Program-made: the position numbers and the translations under genes | Notes under the pieces: model-generated | Told to the model about the DNA's origin: nothing | What the model saw: only the letters and a program-made list of their open reading frames with translations | Database searches by the model: none | In this document: positions 35,320-46,273 of the stretch, in pieces | Position numbering within the stretch: the stretch's first letter is position 1 | How the letters are laid out: every line of letters starts with the position of its first letter | DNA from: Imbricaverruca yamaguchii | Taxonomy: Eukaryota > Arthropoda > Thecostraca > Neoverrucidae | Length of the DNA stretch: 64,000 bases | Assembly (NCBI GenBank): GCA_034440575.1 | Contig: JAOTOL010001502.1 | Coordinates: 1,111,001-1,175,000, forward strand | Reading direction: 5' to 3'

Positions 35320-38300
35320 AATGGTAATTCCATGGTAACTCAACCGGTGGGTCCCGTCCGACCATGCTTAATTTTCTTTAAAAGTTGTGTACAGGGGATT
35401 TCAAGGGCGAATAATTAATTTATGATGAAAAATATCCCCAAAAATATTTCCCAAGATACATTCATGGAAAATTTCCCAAGGCCAGTGAGGGGGCATAACT
35501 TTGACGACCCAAAACTCCGCGGCTAAGAGAGCTATTTCACTAAAAGTTTTCTTTTGGTTGAATTGTGATGAATCAAGGAACAAGTTGGCTATCTCGGATT
35601 TTCGATTTTCAATTTATTAGGTCACGTGACCTCGTAACCTATCTTTTGCGGAGTGACCTTGACCTTTTGGCTGCTGTAATTATAACTTTCGCCTGCTGAC
35701 GATTTGAGCCCCATTCAGGCCATTTCAAATAAATAAACAAAAAACGTGGGGCTCGACCTGCAGCAAGCACTTTTGGGCATCGCAATGCTGACACAACACG
35801 CTGGTTGGCCCCCTCTCCGTCGATAACTTCGCATCTATTTGGCATATGGTTTCGAAATGGTACATAGTGCCTCCCGACGACGAAGCCTGTCGGTTGGTGC
35901 CTGTTATGCTGCCACCAGGTCATAAGGTGACACTGACATTGGGTGTTCAAGGTCATTGGTCACGAATTCATTTCTGGTTAAAACTGTATCCCTAAATGAG
36001 CTAAACAGCTGAGCTCAATGCTATTGCGTTCGTCACATCGAGACGGTTACAGTGATACGTGGGATGACCCCGATGGGTCAGGTTAGGTCACGTGACCTGA
36101 GGTCAGATCACCGATACAATTACAGTTGCCTATTGACATATACATATACCTATCGATAGAACAACACGACACCAGCGCACCAACATATCACTTCAACACC
36201 TTGACATGTTTGACGAACTTGTGTTCTTGTTCTGATTGCATGATTATACGTCAAATGGCAGGTGCCTATTGACATATTCTTATCGAAAGAATACGACACC
36301 AGCTCACCAACATATCGTTTCCCAGTCTTGTCTTCTGAGAGGACGTGGATCCACATTATTTTACGACTCACAGGGCAGAACCTGTGGTGCTTTTTTGTTC
36401 CCTTGATTGTCACGGCTTTGGCGAAGCGGCCATTCAGCTCCTGCTCAGCCTTTTGCACTTCCTGTTTTGTGACATAGAAAAACTTGATCTTTGTCACAAG
36501 CTGCCCGGCGAGAAATCGGTACATGTCCTCTGGTGTGAGGATTTAATCTTTTACCGGGCGCCGCAGGCTCTCGAGGTACGCGGCACGTTTCACGGTGCCG
36601 CCTATACCACCGCACGCTCCCTTCCCGTGGGACGTGGCAAAAGTGCCACTCACATGTCACACCTGGGAAGAAGTCGATGTCATGATAGCACACATTCGCG
36701 AACCTGTACTTGTTTTTGTATTGCGCAGCGCATCCATCCGTGAAGTAATGCATTTGCATGAGCCCGGGAACCTCTTCCTCTATTGCTGGTACCAGTTAGC
36801 GCAGGAAGACGTGCACAGTGCTAGTTGTGTGCTTTGTGGCATCAGGCATCACGCAGAAGCTCTGGTGTCGCTGCTCTCCGTCTTGGCGCCAGTACACCAC
36901 GAACGAGTGCACGGTGCTCTGTGCTGTGTCCCAGTGAAAACATTGGGCAGCATCCTGCACCACGAAGGATAAGGTCTCAACAAAGTCTCCTTGGACAATA
37001 ACTTCGCCATCTTTAACGGTCTCCTTCAGATGCTTGAAGTGCGTTGACTGAGCCTTCGCCTCGAAGTGATGACTTGTCAGCTTCACTATGGCGGAGCTCA
37101 GTCTCTCGATGCACTCGCCCTGGCTTCCGACGATTTCTTGGAGCGTGCAGCGGTCAGTGCTATTGGTCACTGGCCAGACCCCATGTTTGTCGACCGTAGA
37201 CGCCGACATATGGAGGAGGGGGGGGGGGGACCAGAGCGCTCCCCTTCCGCGACTGCGCGCTCCCCAGTGTTTTTGACATTGGACTTTAACCTCAATACCG
37301 TCGCGTCGCGCTGTGCAAGTCGACGTGCCATGCCCCATGATATGAAATAATACTCAGTTATTCTTGTTCCTGTGCGGCGTAGGGGTAACCACCATTAATA
37401 GCGACAACTTTATCTAATTGGAATATTCATCCAACAGCACCATAGGAATTATATCAGCATACTACAACAGAATCTTGAGCAAGCCATGGACAAAGAGAAC
37501 AACATAGGTATGCCGTGGCCCCGTTGGATCAAATCGGTAACCTGGCCAGTTCACGTCACTCACCTCGACCTATCGGGGTCATGCCATGTATCACTGTAAC
37601 CGTCTCGACGTGACGAACATAATTGTGTTGAGTTCAGCTCTTTTTCTCAATTAGGGGACAAGTTATAGCCATAAACGTGTTCGTGACCTCAGATGACCTC
37701 GAACGCCCAATGTCATGTGACCTTGTGCCCTGATGTCAGTGTAGCAGTAAGCAACTGACAGGTTTCGTCATCAGAGACCACTCTGGACCATTTCGACACC
37801 GTATGCCAACTGGATGCGAAGTTATCGGCGGGCAGAGGTCCCAAACAGCGTGCTGTGTCAACATTGCGAGCCTCAAAAGTGTTTTTTTTTTGCAGGTCGA
37901 ACCCCACATTTTTTATTTATATATATGAAAAGGCATTAATAGGGCTCAAATGCTCATCACACGAAAGTTTTAATTTCAGCATCCAAAAGCTCAAGGACAC
38001 GACGCAAAAACTAGGTCACAGAGTCACGTGACCTAATAAATTGACAATCGAAATTCCGAGATAGAAAACTTGTTCCTTGATGCATCCCAATTCAACGAAA
38101 AAAGTTTTATGAAGTAGCTCTCTTAGGCTTGGAGTTACGGGTCGTCAAATTTAGAACACTTCACTGACCTTGGGAAATTTGCCAAGACTGTATCTTGGGA
38201 AATATTCTTTGGGGAATTTTCTGTTCACCACAAATGAATTGTTCGCCCTTGAAATCCCCGGTACACAAATTTTTAAGAAAATAAAAAATGGTCGGACGGG

Positions 38301-38345
38301 AAATTGGGAAATTTTCGGTTGCGTTACTGTGGAATGCCTCAAATG
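35320..38345 (-). mobile_element. DNA transposon with ~0.8-kb terminal inverted repeats (element X2)
   Basis: 35325-36110 and 37525-38345 are long imperfect inverted repeats. For example GGGGATTTCAAGGGCGAA (35394) matches TTCGCCCTTGAAATCCCC (38244). CGAGACGGTTACAGTGATAC (36040) matches its complement near 37582. CAGGTCGA/TCGACCTG blocks flanking the poly-T and ATTTAT stretch are shared too. Between them lies a single decayed transposase-like gene on the minus strand (36150-37338). Long TIRs enclosing one gene define a complete, though dead, DNA transposon of about 3.0 kb. The superfamily is not assigned. Its left end abuts element X1 and its right end lies about 80 bp from the Gypsy LTR. Confidence 0.75.
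36150..37338 (-). pseudogene. Transposase-like (putative DDE) protein of element X2
   Basis: Reading on the minus strand, 37338-36799 begins at an ATG and covers a Cys/His-poor helical region. It then has GDFVETLSFVVQDAAQCFHWD and TVHSFVVYWR and ends at a TAA (36796-36798). The same frame continues with YFTDGCAAQYKNKYRF and DFFPGVTCEWHFCHVP. Downstream, in another frame, come a glycine/lysine-arginine stretch and the tail KIKFFYVTKQEVQKAE to 36150. The '.DF.E......qde.q..hw', 'FsDG...QYKN' and 'w.F...hGKg..DG.gg..KR' pattern is one I associate with DDE-like transposase proteins of animals. The Asp residues in these blocks are candidate catalytic residues. One in-frame stop and at least one frameshift (near 36600) inactivate it. 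Confidence 0.6.
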
Positions 38346-38423
38346 CTAATGAGACTCCAAATTGAAAGAACAATTCACTTCATTGGACCTAAATACAGTG
38401 AAATGTTCTTTATGTAAAGGGGA

Positions 38424-38744
38424 TGTGACGCACCTACCTCCGCCCGCGCCCGGCGCTATGCGGCAGTAGCAGCGGTGTGTGGGTGCGACCGGCGGTGCAG
38501 CAGGCGCCACGTGGTGTGCGCGCGTGCTGCTGCACTGGGTGCGCCTCTGCGGTGGCGCGCCCGAGGCCATTCGTTGGTGACCTCGGTCGCCTTGGCGGAG
38601 CGGAGAGTGTGGTACTGAAGACGTGAGAGCGAGAGGTGGTCGGCCCGGTGAACTGTCCGGCTCCGACCGGCCGAGGCAGACTTCATGATTGTATAGCGTA
38701 TACAGAAGCTGCTGCAGCCCTGATTTGTGAATCGGAGCGTTACA
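38424..38744 (+). repeat. 5' LTR of Gypsy element 1
   Basis: This 321-bp GC-rich repeat is bounded by TG and CA. It is about 90% identical by eye to 44719-45046. The frames in it (for example 38456-38686 minus) are non-coding shadows. Confidence 0.92.
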
Positions 38745-38745
38745 T

Positions 38746-38763
38746 TGGTAGCAGCGGTGGGAT
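38746..38763 (+). promoter_or_regulatory. Primer-binding site of Gypsy element 1
   Basis: TGGTAGCAGCGGTGGGAT lies one base after the LTR terminus and starts with TGG, complementary to a tRNA CCA end. I do not assign the tRNA species. Confidence 0.7.
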
Positions 38764-39472
38764 CCTGTCCGTCACTTTCCCGCGGACATGTGGACGGGCT
38801 CGTGAAGCTGCTGCGGCCATCGCTAGTGGAGGGCGTGAGTGGCTGCGCTGGCTGCGGACTCCGGGCTGCACCTTTCGTCTCTGTCGACTGTGGCCGTGCT
38901 TGTCATCGCCCTGCTAGCTACCGTCGACCGCCGCTGGCGCTGTCTTGGTCCGGGCTGCTGCCAGTCATCTGTGTGACCCTCTGCTGCGGCCGAAGCTCCC
39001 GCTGTTCCTGGTGGTGAGCGAGCGCTGAATTGCGGCTGCTGGGAGCACGGACGGTGGTGTTGCCGCAGCGCTCAGGATCGAGCGGCCGTGCCCTGTTGTG
39101 GCGCAGTGCCGTTCTGGCGGGAAGACGCGGTTGCGCCGGTTCCGGTGGCCCCCGGGCTGGTGGCTGGTGCTGTGCAGCACGCCGAGCTGCATCTTCGAAC
39201 TATCTTCGCTGCTCTGTAGAATTAACTAGTGGCGTGTCCGACTGCAGCTGGCGGCGCCGGGCGCCCTGCGCTCTGACTGGCTGGCTGGTGTCGGCTGGAG
39301 ACGGCCGACCGCTGGACGCAAGCTGGACCGAGGGACCCTCAACCGACTCTGGTCCTATTCATCGCATCTTGAAGTTTCCTTTTTTAAGATAAGTTTTGAT
39401 TGTTCATCGATTGTTGTGCCTGTGTTCAAAGTTGTGTCGCAATTCTGTTGGTGTACTTTATTTATCAGTGTA

Positions 39473-40498
39473 ATGGACTCTAAGAAAGATTGGCAGTCGC
39501 GTGTCCAGCCTTAGTGGTTGTCTGTATCGGCAACTAAATTTTCTGGAGGATTCTTTCGGCAGATTTGTGCTGATTTAGACATCTACTATATTTTACACAA
39601 TTTCAATGGTGACATTAAGGCTCGTTTCTTTCCCCTGTGCTTGTCCGGGGTGGCACGGGACGCGTGTGATTCGCTCCCGGCAGAAAACTGTCTACTTGGG
39701 GACTGGCTGTCGCTGAGTTGCGAGAGCTGTTTGAGCGGCGATATGCGCTGGAAGCCCACGCTGAACTAAAACTATTACGCAACGAGCCTCGTGAGCCTCT
39801 CTAGGTATTTATAATCATATTTTTTTTTAAAGTTATTGCGACAGGCATATCCCGACAGTGGCAGCGATATGGCTCATTTAAATTCTTTTTTTTTGGACTT
39901 TGCCAGAGCGGTACCAAGCCGAGTCGATCGCTAGCGGCGTGGATAATTTTGCGGACGACGTGGTCAAAACCCGTAACATGATACGTGCTGACCACTTCCG
40001 TGGACGGGTGAGTAGTCCCTCAGTCAGGCGGGTTGAGCCCCCAGAGACGGCTCTCCTAACCCAGATTCTTGACGGTACAGAGCAGCTACAACAGCGTGTT
40101 CATTCAGCCGCCGTCGAGACGTCCCGTGCTGGCCATAGCCCTGGGCGGCGCGCAGACCCGCGACCGCCGCGTCCGAGCCGTGGGATGGTGCGGCGGGGGA
40201 CGTACCCGCAGTGACGTCCCGTGCTGGCCATAGCCCTGGGCGGCTCGCGGATCAGCTGCCGCCGCGTCCGAGCCGTGGGATGGTGCGGCGGGGGACGTAC
40301 CCGCAGTGCGATGCCCGATCGCGCTTGCTATGTGTGGTTGTCGCAATCATCTGGTGGCTCATTGCCGGCACCGTAATAGTGTACGTAACCGCAACCGTAA
40401 TACCGGTGGGTACCAACCAGGGAAACTGGCTTCGGGTCCTGCCTCGGGGTTACGGGGGCACGGACCCAGCCAACCGAAATCTGTCCCAGTAAATAAGC
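39473..40498 (+). pseudogene. Gag region of Gypsy element 1
   Basis: An ATG at 39473 opens a frame with an early TAG (39512) that continues to 39769. It includes SATKFSGGFF and FFPLCLSGVARDACDSLPAE, resembling the 'L.G.A......L' part of Gypsy capsid proteins. Frame changes follow around a T-run (39820-39830). ORF 39900-40214 gives a charged segment ending in a Pro/Arg-rich stretch, with a 95-bp tandem duplication (starts 40118 and 40213). Near 40335-40365 a CCHC zinc-knuckle pattern is visible across two frames (Cys, Cys, His and Cys in order, then HRHR-like basic residues). Gag would package the RNA; here at least three breaks prevent translation. The GC-rich 38764-39472 before it is untranslated leader. 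Confidence 0.6.
40118..40307 (+). repeat. 95-bp tandem duplication in gag
   Basis: Two units start with GACGTCCCGTGCTGGCC at 40118 and 40213 and end with GGGGACGTACCCGCAGT. They differ at a handful of positions. Because 95 is not a multiple of three, the duplication itself shifts the gag frame. Confidence 0.9.
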
Positions 40499-41195
40499 AT
40501 GAAAGTAGAAAGTGTTCCGCTGTCTGAGCAGCTAACATTCCCTGCTGTGTTGGCCGACCTGACGTGTACTTGTTTGCTCGACACCGGGTCCATGATAAAT
40601 GTAATGCATCAAGACGTTTTTGATCAGCTGTCTGGCGATCAGCTGTCTCCTAGTCTGAATTGGCTATCATTGGCTACATTTCTGTTCTTTTCTAATTGGC
40701 TGGCCAAAAGAGGATGGTGCTTTTCTATGTCTCGCCTGTTGTAGACGTTCAGTGCTTGTTGAGCTTGGATTTCTTGAGGGCAGTCACTCGCGTAATTGGC
40801 CAGATGCCTTGGCAAGGAGGCATCTGGTGTCGACACCTAATGAGCAAGTTCGCACGTTGTCTGCCGAGGTCACGTCGGTCGGTCAAGTCGTCGTGGGGTA
40901 TGATTGGCCCATAGCTCCGGGTACGGAACAAATTTGTTCTGGCTTCGCTCACCATTGCACCTACAATGATACCGCGCTGATTGAGCCAACACTGGAAATT
41001 CCGGGCATCGAGGTGGTTCGAAGTGTTGTCGAAGTTAAAAATAATGTGTTGCCGGTAATGGCTCGAAATGTCGGCGCAGACTCGATCACCATTCCCAAAC
41101 ATTCAGAGCTTGGTAACCTTGAGGTGAGTTTCGGAAGGGCTACCGACTGGCTCCCGTGGTATAAAACTGCCTGCAGAGAAGGAAAAGTTGGTTAA
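40499..41195 (+). pseudogene. Aspartic protease and linker of Gypsy element 1
   Basis: ORF 40499-40744 contains TCTCLLDTGSMINVMHQDVF, the active-site D-T/S-G motif of retropepsins at residues ~27-29 (LLDTGS). After a frame break near 40740 ('LLSLDFLR', the second conserved 'llG.dfl' element) ORF 40752-41195 continues. It carries IPKHSELGNLE and other residues typical of the protease-RT linker. The catalytic motif is intact, but the frame break prevents an uninterrupted polyprotein. The role in the family is to cleave the Gag-Pol polyprotein. Confidence 0.7.
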
Positions 41196-41409
41196 CCTAG
41201 AGGGGGCGATTATTGTTGAAAAACAGAACAGTTGAAAACATTGTATTGTTGAAGAACAGAACAGGCGCTGTTCTCCGTGCTAAAAAAGCATTTGTCAATG
41301 TTCAATGGCCACATTGGTGTCGCTAATCTAGTTTCCCATTCGATTGACAGTGGCGAGTGTGGCCCGGTGCGACAGAGCCCTCGCCGCATTCCTCTACACA
41401 TATGTGATT

Positions 41410-42160
41410 AGGTAGAGTCGCGATCCAGGAAATGGTGGATCAAGGGAGTCTGGAAGAATCAGACGGCACCTGGGCACCGCCAATTTGTCTGGTGCGCAAG
41501 AAATCTGGGGAAACTCCGTATTTGTGCTGATATGCGTCGGCTAAATTCTGTTTCTAGATTACCGGGTTTTCAAATTCCGAGAATAGACCACTCGTTAGAG
41601 GCGCTAGCAGGGACATCTTCGTTCTGTGCTCTCGATCTATGCAAAGCATACTTGCAAATTCCGGTTGATCCAACTGACCGAGGGGAAACCACAATAACCA
41701 CTCCATTCGGTAATTGGCAGTACATGCGAATGTGTTTCGGCCTGAATTCAGCACCGTTCACATGTGCCAAGCTGTTGAATATCGTTCTGTGATCGCTAGG
41801 AAAAGATTTTGTTCACTATTTTGACATTATTGCACATGGCAAGGATTTTTCCAGTGTTTAAAAACTTTGATACAGTCTTGCTGCGGTTGAGAGCCGCTGG
41901 ACTGACATTAAGCATAGCAGCGTCGGTTCTTCCAGAACGGGGCGAATTTTCTGGGCTTCGTGGTATCCGAAGCAGGTATATCAACTGACTCAGAAAAGGT
42001 CGGGAAGGTGCGCGAGTGGCCACAGCCACGCACCGCCAAGGAGATGAGTAGCTTCTTGGGCTTGGCAGCAATCTTTCCCGGATTTGTTAAGAACTTTTCC
42101 CAGATATGATCGCCTCTATTCGACCTCATCAGGAAGGGTATCCGGTTTGAGTGGTCGGCT
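41410..42160 (+). pseudogene. Reverse transcriptase of Gypsy element 1, catalytic box destroyed
   Basis: The RT starts with EMVDQGSLEESDG and CLVRKKSGE (~41435-41510). ORF 41532-41792 then has DMRRLNSVSRLP, SSFCALDLCKAYLQIPV (motif A, Asp), TTITTPFGNWQYMRMCFGLN (motif B) and SAPFTCAKLL. The catalytic F/Y-x-DD box expected just downstream reads HYFDI in another frame (~41812-41826), so the second aspartate is gone. Stops and frameshifts occur at 41513, near 41792 and near 41950. The thumb/connection follows, with RTAKEMSSFLGLA-like text near 42030. The enzyme is therefore dead by both frame and residue loss. Confidence 0.8.
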
Positions 42161-42640
42161 GTGGTTGCAGATTCATTTGATGGGGTAAAACGAGCGTTAG
42201 GGGACGCGCCAACCATGGCTCTGCCTCGTTTTCAATCAAACGCTGGCTTGTTCGCTTCGGAGTGCGACGCAAGTAACCAGGGGATAGGAGCGGTGTTGCT
42301 CCAAGAACAAAATGGACAGGAAAAGGTGGCGTGTTTATGTGAGCCACAGGCTGACCAAGTCCCAGAAAAAACTGTCACAAAACGAAAGCTCTTTGCTTGT
42401 GTAGTGTTCGTCCAGGAATATTCACATTTCCTTGTAGGCAAGCGTTTTCGGCTACGCACGGACCATGGCAGTTTACAATTGCTGCTAAACTTCGGTAATC
42501 CTACTGGCGTGCTGGTAAGGTGGTTCGATATTTGGGGAAATTTTTATTTTGGGATTATTTATCGCCCTGGAGCTCAGGACACTGCGGCTGACGGCCTCAG
42601 TCGCGGACAAGCCGACGCAACTGATGTTGTATGCCAGACA
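42161..42640 (+). pseudogene. RNase H domain of Gypsy element 1
   Basis: This open frame (42161-42676) carries the RT connection end and RNase H. FASECDASNQGIGAVLLQE holds the first Asp. KRKLFACVVFVQEYSHFLVG corresponds to the 'E.E.lA.v.a...fr.yl.G' helix with the usual Glu pair changed (KRKL). RLRTDHGSLQLL holds the third acidic residue (TDH). IIYRPGAQDTAADGLSRG is the C-terminal 'h.pG..n..AD.LSR' block with Asp. The domain degrades the RNA strand during reverse transcription. It is intact over about 150 codons, but the Glu position appears lost and the flanks are broken. Confidence 0.8.
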
Positions 42641-42689
42641 CCGTGCTGCGAGCTGCAACAGGATTTGTGTCGCTGACTGGCTATTAAAT

Positions 42690-43937
42690 TGCATCCAGTC
42701 CGAGCAGGCAGGTGACCCTATAATCGCCGAGGTATCTCTCCTGCTTGCAGAGGTAGTGCGTCCCGTACGGCGCACAATTTCCCCACGGTTGCGACCTTGG
42801 CTGAGACACCGGACTCGCTTGAAACTCATCAAGGGTGCGCTGTTCTGCGTGTACAAGCGCCATGCGCGCGCATCGGAAGAGTTGCAGGTGGTTGTACCCC
42901 AGAGCCTGAGGGCAGGTGTACTAACGTCACTGCATAGCTGCCCGTGTGGTGGACATTTTGGTGCAGAAAAACTTCTAACTCTGATCCGTCCTAGATATTT
43001 GTGGCCGACAGGGGCCGCTGATGTCGATAAGTTTTGCAAAGAATGTGATGTGACGTCACAGATGTGACGCGCGTAACAGTCCGATTCCGGCACCTAGGGA
43101 ATCTATGGGAGAGCTGTAAGCGTCTGAACCTTGGGTGGTTTTGTCTATTCACCTTATGACCGACTTGCCCCTTTCCAGTCAGGGTAACAAGCTCAGTCAG
43201 GGTAACAAACCTGCTCGTCTGTTGCGATCACTTCACGAGCTGGGTGGAAGTTTTTCCATTACCGGACATGAGGGCTAACACAGTGGCTACTAATATGATT
43301 CATGAGCTATTCTCGCTTTGGCTTCCTCAAGCAGTTTCTGATTGCGCAGCTAACTTTAGGAGTCTGCTTCTTGCAGAGGTTTGCTGCATAATGGGCGCAA
43401 AGAAAACGAATACTAGTTTGCACCCTCAAGGAAACGGTAAATGCGAGAGTAAATCGTACTATTTTGGGTATGCTGTCAAAATATCCTTGTGAAAATCAGT
43501 GAGTGGGTCGAACACTTGCCACTACTAATGCTGGGGTATCTCGGTCAGATTCACAGGTCATTGGGCTACAATCCCTTCTATTTGATGCTCGATACGGCTG
43601 CCGGTCGGCGTAGAAATCGATGCGCCGCGATCCTTGAAATCGAACAGTGTCATATGTTGATAGTCTCTGCCGAGGTCTGTGTGATGCCTAACTAGTAGCG
43701 ATACACGTGCCTAGTGCGAGCCATGTGAGAAATCGGACACTTTACGAAACGGAGGTCAACAGCTTTAGTTACCAACTAGGGGACCAGGTAATATATAGCA
43801 ACGTGGTGAAGCGAGGCGAGTACTATAAATTTGGACAACCGTGGAAACCTACGACTATTATAGCTAAGCAGGGAGAGTTCAATTATAGTCTGACTGGAAG
43901 ACTGGGAAAATGTCGTTGGTACATCACAGCAGGCTGA
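42690..43937 (+). pseudogene. Integrase region of Gypsy element 1
   Basis: ORF 42549-43067, in a different frame, reaches LHSCPCGGHFGAEKLL and KFCKECDVTSQM, the HHCC zinc-binding N-terminal module (H..., H, C-x2-C). The core follows after frame breaks: PDMRANTVATNMIHELFSLW and VSDCAANFRSLL (the 'SD.G..F.s' Asp block, 43330-43370), then TNTSLHPQGNGKCES (the 'H.p..qG..Er' block, with the catalytic Glu as C-E-S). ORF 43707-43937 gives the C-terminal SYQLGDQVIYSNVVKRG and PWKPTTI module. A Pro/Arg-rich tail frame runs from 44017 to 44310. At least four breaks exist. The family role is to insert the cDNA into host DNA. Confidence 0.75.
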
Positions 43938-44718
43938 AGCAGCGCCAGTCCTCCAGTCTCAATGACACTACCACTCCTTGTATATCGCAATGTAGCATAG
44001 CACGGAGACCCGCCCCATGACTTCCGATTCTACCGCGTCCACTCTCCCTGACCCGGTACCCGGGTGCTCGTCTAGGCCAGCCGAGCGACGAGCAGGCCAG
44101 CGACCACCGAGGCCGGCGCCGCGGCAAGCGAGCCCGCCTGCCGAAACCCCGATGTGTGACGTCCAACCAGGCAGGACGGATATCACAAACTACACCGAAC
44201 CACACGTTTTGTTCTCGTTCACTACGCCTAATTGTGTTGAGCGGAGGGAGGAGGTGGCAGGTTTGGAATATGTGTACCCCCGTCCACTTCAGCGGAGGTC
44301 TAGTAGTTAAAAATCCTCCGGATCGGTTCGGATTCAGTTAGTAGGTAGCGTGTTCATGCCGGACAGGGTGGATGGTACTGTTAATGTGATTATAGGTTGT
44401 TGACGAGCTGAGGCTGGTGGGAGATCTGGACCAAACTATGCACACTGTCACTGACTATTTTATGCCAATGAGCCCGTGACGTTGTAGTTGAGTCTGGCAG
44501 GGCCCGCAGTGTCTTCGACTGCAGTGTGGCGTTTAACAAATTTAAGATGTTTTCACAGCTCGAGCGGCTCGGACAGCCAGTGTTGGGTAGCCACTGATAC
44601 TGTCCAGTACTAATGGGCTGAGTGTGCTAAAACCCGGTCACTAATAAACATGTTCTGGTTCCCAGGGACTGCCGGACGAGGGCGCCCGGCCAACGAAAGA
44701 GGGAAGTGTAAGGGACGA

Positions 44719-45046
44719 TGTGACGCACCTACCTCCGCCCGCGCCCGGCGGTATGCGGCAGTAGCAGCGGTGTGTGGGTGCGACCGGCGGTGCAGCAGGC
44801 GCCACGTGGTGTGCGCGCGTGCTGCTGCACTGGGTGCGCCTCTGCGGTGGCGCGCCCGGGGCCATTCGTTGGTGACCTCGGTCGCCTTGGCGGAGCAGAG
44901 GGGGGCGGGGGTGGTACTGAAGACGTGAGAGCGCGAGGGGGTCGGCCCGATGCGCTGTTCGGCTGCGACCGGCCGATGCAGACTTCATAATGGTATAACG
45001 TATACAGAAACTGTTGCAGCCCGGAGTCGTGAATCGGAGCGTTACA
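44719..45046 (+). repeat. 3' LTR of Gypsy element 1
   Basis: This 328-bp repeat runs TGTGACGCACC...GAGCGTTACA. Compared with the 5' LTR it has GC-rich insertions near 44902-44912 and several substitutions. Confidence 0.92.
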
Positions 45047-46078
45047 TATCTATAGTAAGAAATCGAGCGATAATATTGACGTAATTCTTCAGAGGAACTA
45101 GACCATTGCGCGCGATGTTTGTCAACTCCTGTGTTAAAAGATAAAATGGTATGAAAGATGTTGTATTATTAAGCCTGCTAAGTGGATTCATTGAGACAGG
45201 CCCACGATCACATTGCCTTCGTACCCTAATTATTTTATTAGATTGCGACAGGCTGCAAGACCAACTTAATGTACCAAGAAGGAATCCAATATACCTCCAA
45301 ATAGGCGCAGATGCAACTTACTTCGTCTCGCTGGTGATCTTCCCAATAAGGCGTCTTACTGGCTCTTACGGGGCCAAGGGCAGACTAGACAAACTGAAGC
45401 TGGTGTGGCACGGAGGCTTCCCGGCTATCCCACTTATGATAGGCTAGTAAGCTGGCATGGACGTAGAAACACAAAGCGAGCACGGACGTTGCGGTGCGAT
45501 TAACTTCGAGGCCTTTCTTTGTGTTCAACCATCTTTCGGTTGTGAGATGGCTACAGGCTGCTGCATGGGCCCATGAAATTAAAGAATTGTTTTTGCATTA
45601 CCTTGGCGCTACTTTTGTCTCCAGTTAACTGCCGACTTACTCTCCTAATTAAACTGCATTCGTACCCAGCACAAGATCACGAGCGCTCATGGGGGACATC
45701 CTTTACTACAAGGGTTTTACTGATGCTATAACGAGCTAACCACTCAACAGCTCCTAACATAATGCTATGTTAGGAGAATAACTTAATATGGCAGGAAGAC
45801 GCGCATATACGTACTCGGCGCATCTGCGGCTTTTCGGTTCTGTATCGACCGTTCAAGGCGAAAGGGTTGCCGCCTATCGGCAGACACGTCGAACTACTAT
45901 GGGGCAGATAAAAGTGACAAATCTGGCGCGCTACTAAGATAAGTGGAACATTGGAAAGAAGAATGCAAACAAACCATAGTGACATCCATGGAAATTGCTA
46001 GCACTGAGGTTACGCAAATGTTTTTTTTTCTGGCCTTTGAAATTTGAATGTAGGGGTTCTTGCACAGTTGCGAACATA
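45047..46078. other. No gene recognised; contains a short hairpin
   Basis: The 98-codon frame at 45151-45447 and others lack motifs. A perfect hairpin lies at 45751-45776: CTCCTAACATA, loop ATGC, TATGTTAGGAG. Confidence 0.4.
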
Positions 46079-46273
46079 ATGGATAAGTCTGGTAAGATGA
46101 GCAAGTCCAATACGTATTGTGTTCCACAATGCAGGTCTTTGTTCAGGAAGGAACCTGAAGTCGGCTTCCATCGCTTCCCGAGATAAATTGCTTCTAAAAA
46201 TTGGTAAGAAATCATCAAGGCACCTGAAGGCATGCAGCAAGCACTTCAAGGATGATTATATCCTGTTCTGGTA
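46079..46273 (+). pseudogene. THAP-like zinc-finger exon
   Basis: An ATG at 46079 opens a frame with SNTYCVPQCRSLFRKE and VGFHRFPR. This matches the start of the THAP C2CH DNA-binding domain (C-x2-4-C, then the F-H-x-F-P block). A stop follows at once (TAA ~46183). Shifting the frame gives SSRHLKACSKHFKDDYI, the second half of the domain (C-x2-H-F) near 46225-46260. A possible splice donor (TGGTATGTAC) follows at about 46271. THAP domains occur in host transcription factors and in P-element-type transposases, so this could be a transposase exon or a host-gene copy. The usual Trp between the two halves is not visible, and the frameshift makes this a pseudogene unless the sequence has an error. 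Confidence 0.6.

Larger units (their letters stand above)
38424..45046 (+). mobile_element. Gypsy-like LTR retrotransposon 1, both LTRs, decayed
   Basis: Two direct LTRs (38424-38744 and 44719-45046) start TGTGACGCACC and end GAGCGTTACA. A primer-binding site follows the first, and a purine-rich tract (AAAGAGGGAAGTG...AAGGGA) precedes the second. Inside, in order on the plus strand, are gag, protease, RT, RNase H and integrase remnants, which is the Gypsy (Metaviridae) order. LTR divergence (several substitutions plus a 7-bp length difference) indicates an old copy. Bases flanking the LTRs (GGGGA on the left, TATCT on the right) do not match, so there is no target-site duplication. Confidence 0.9.
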
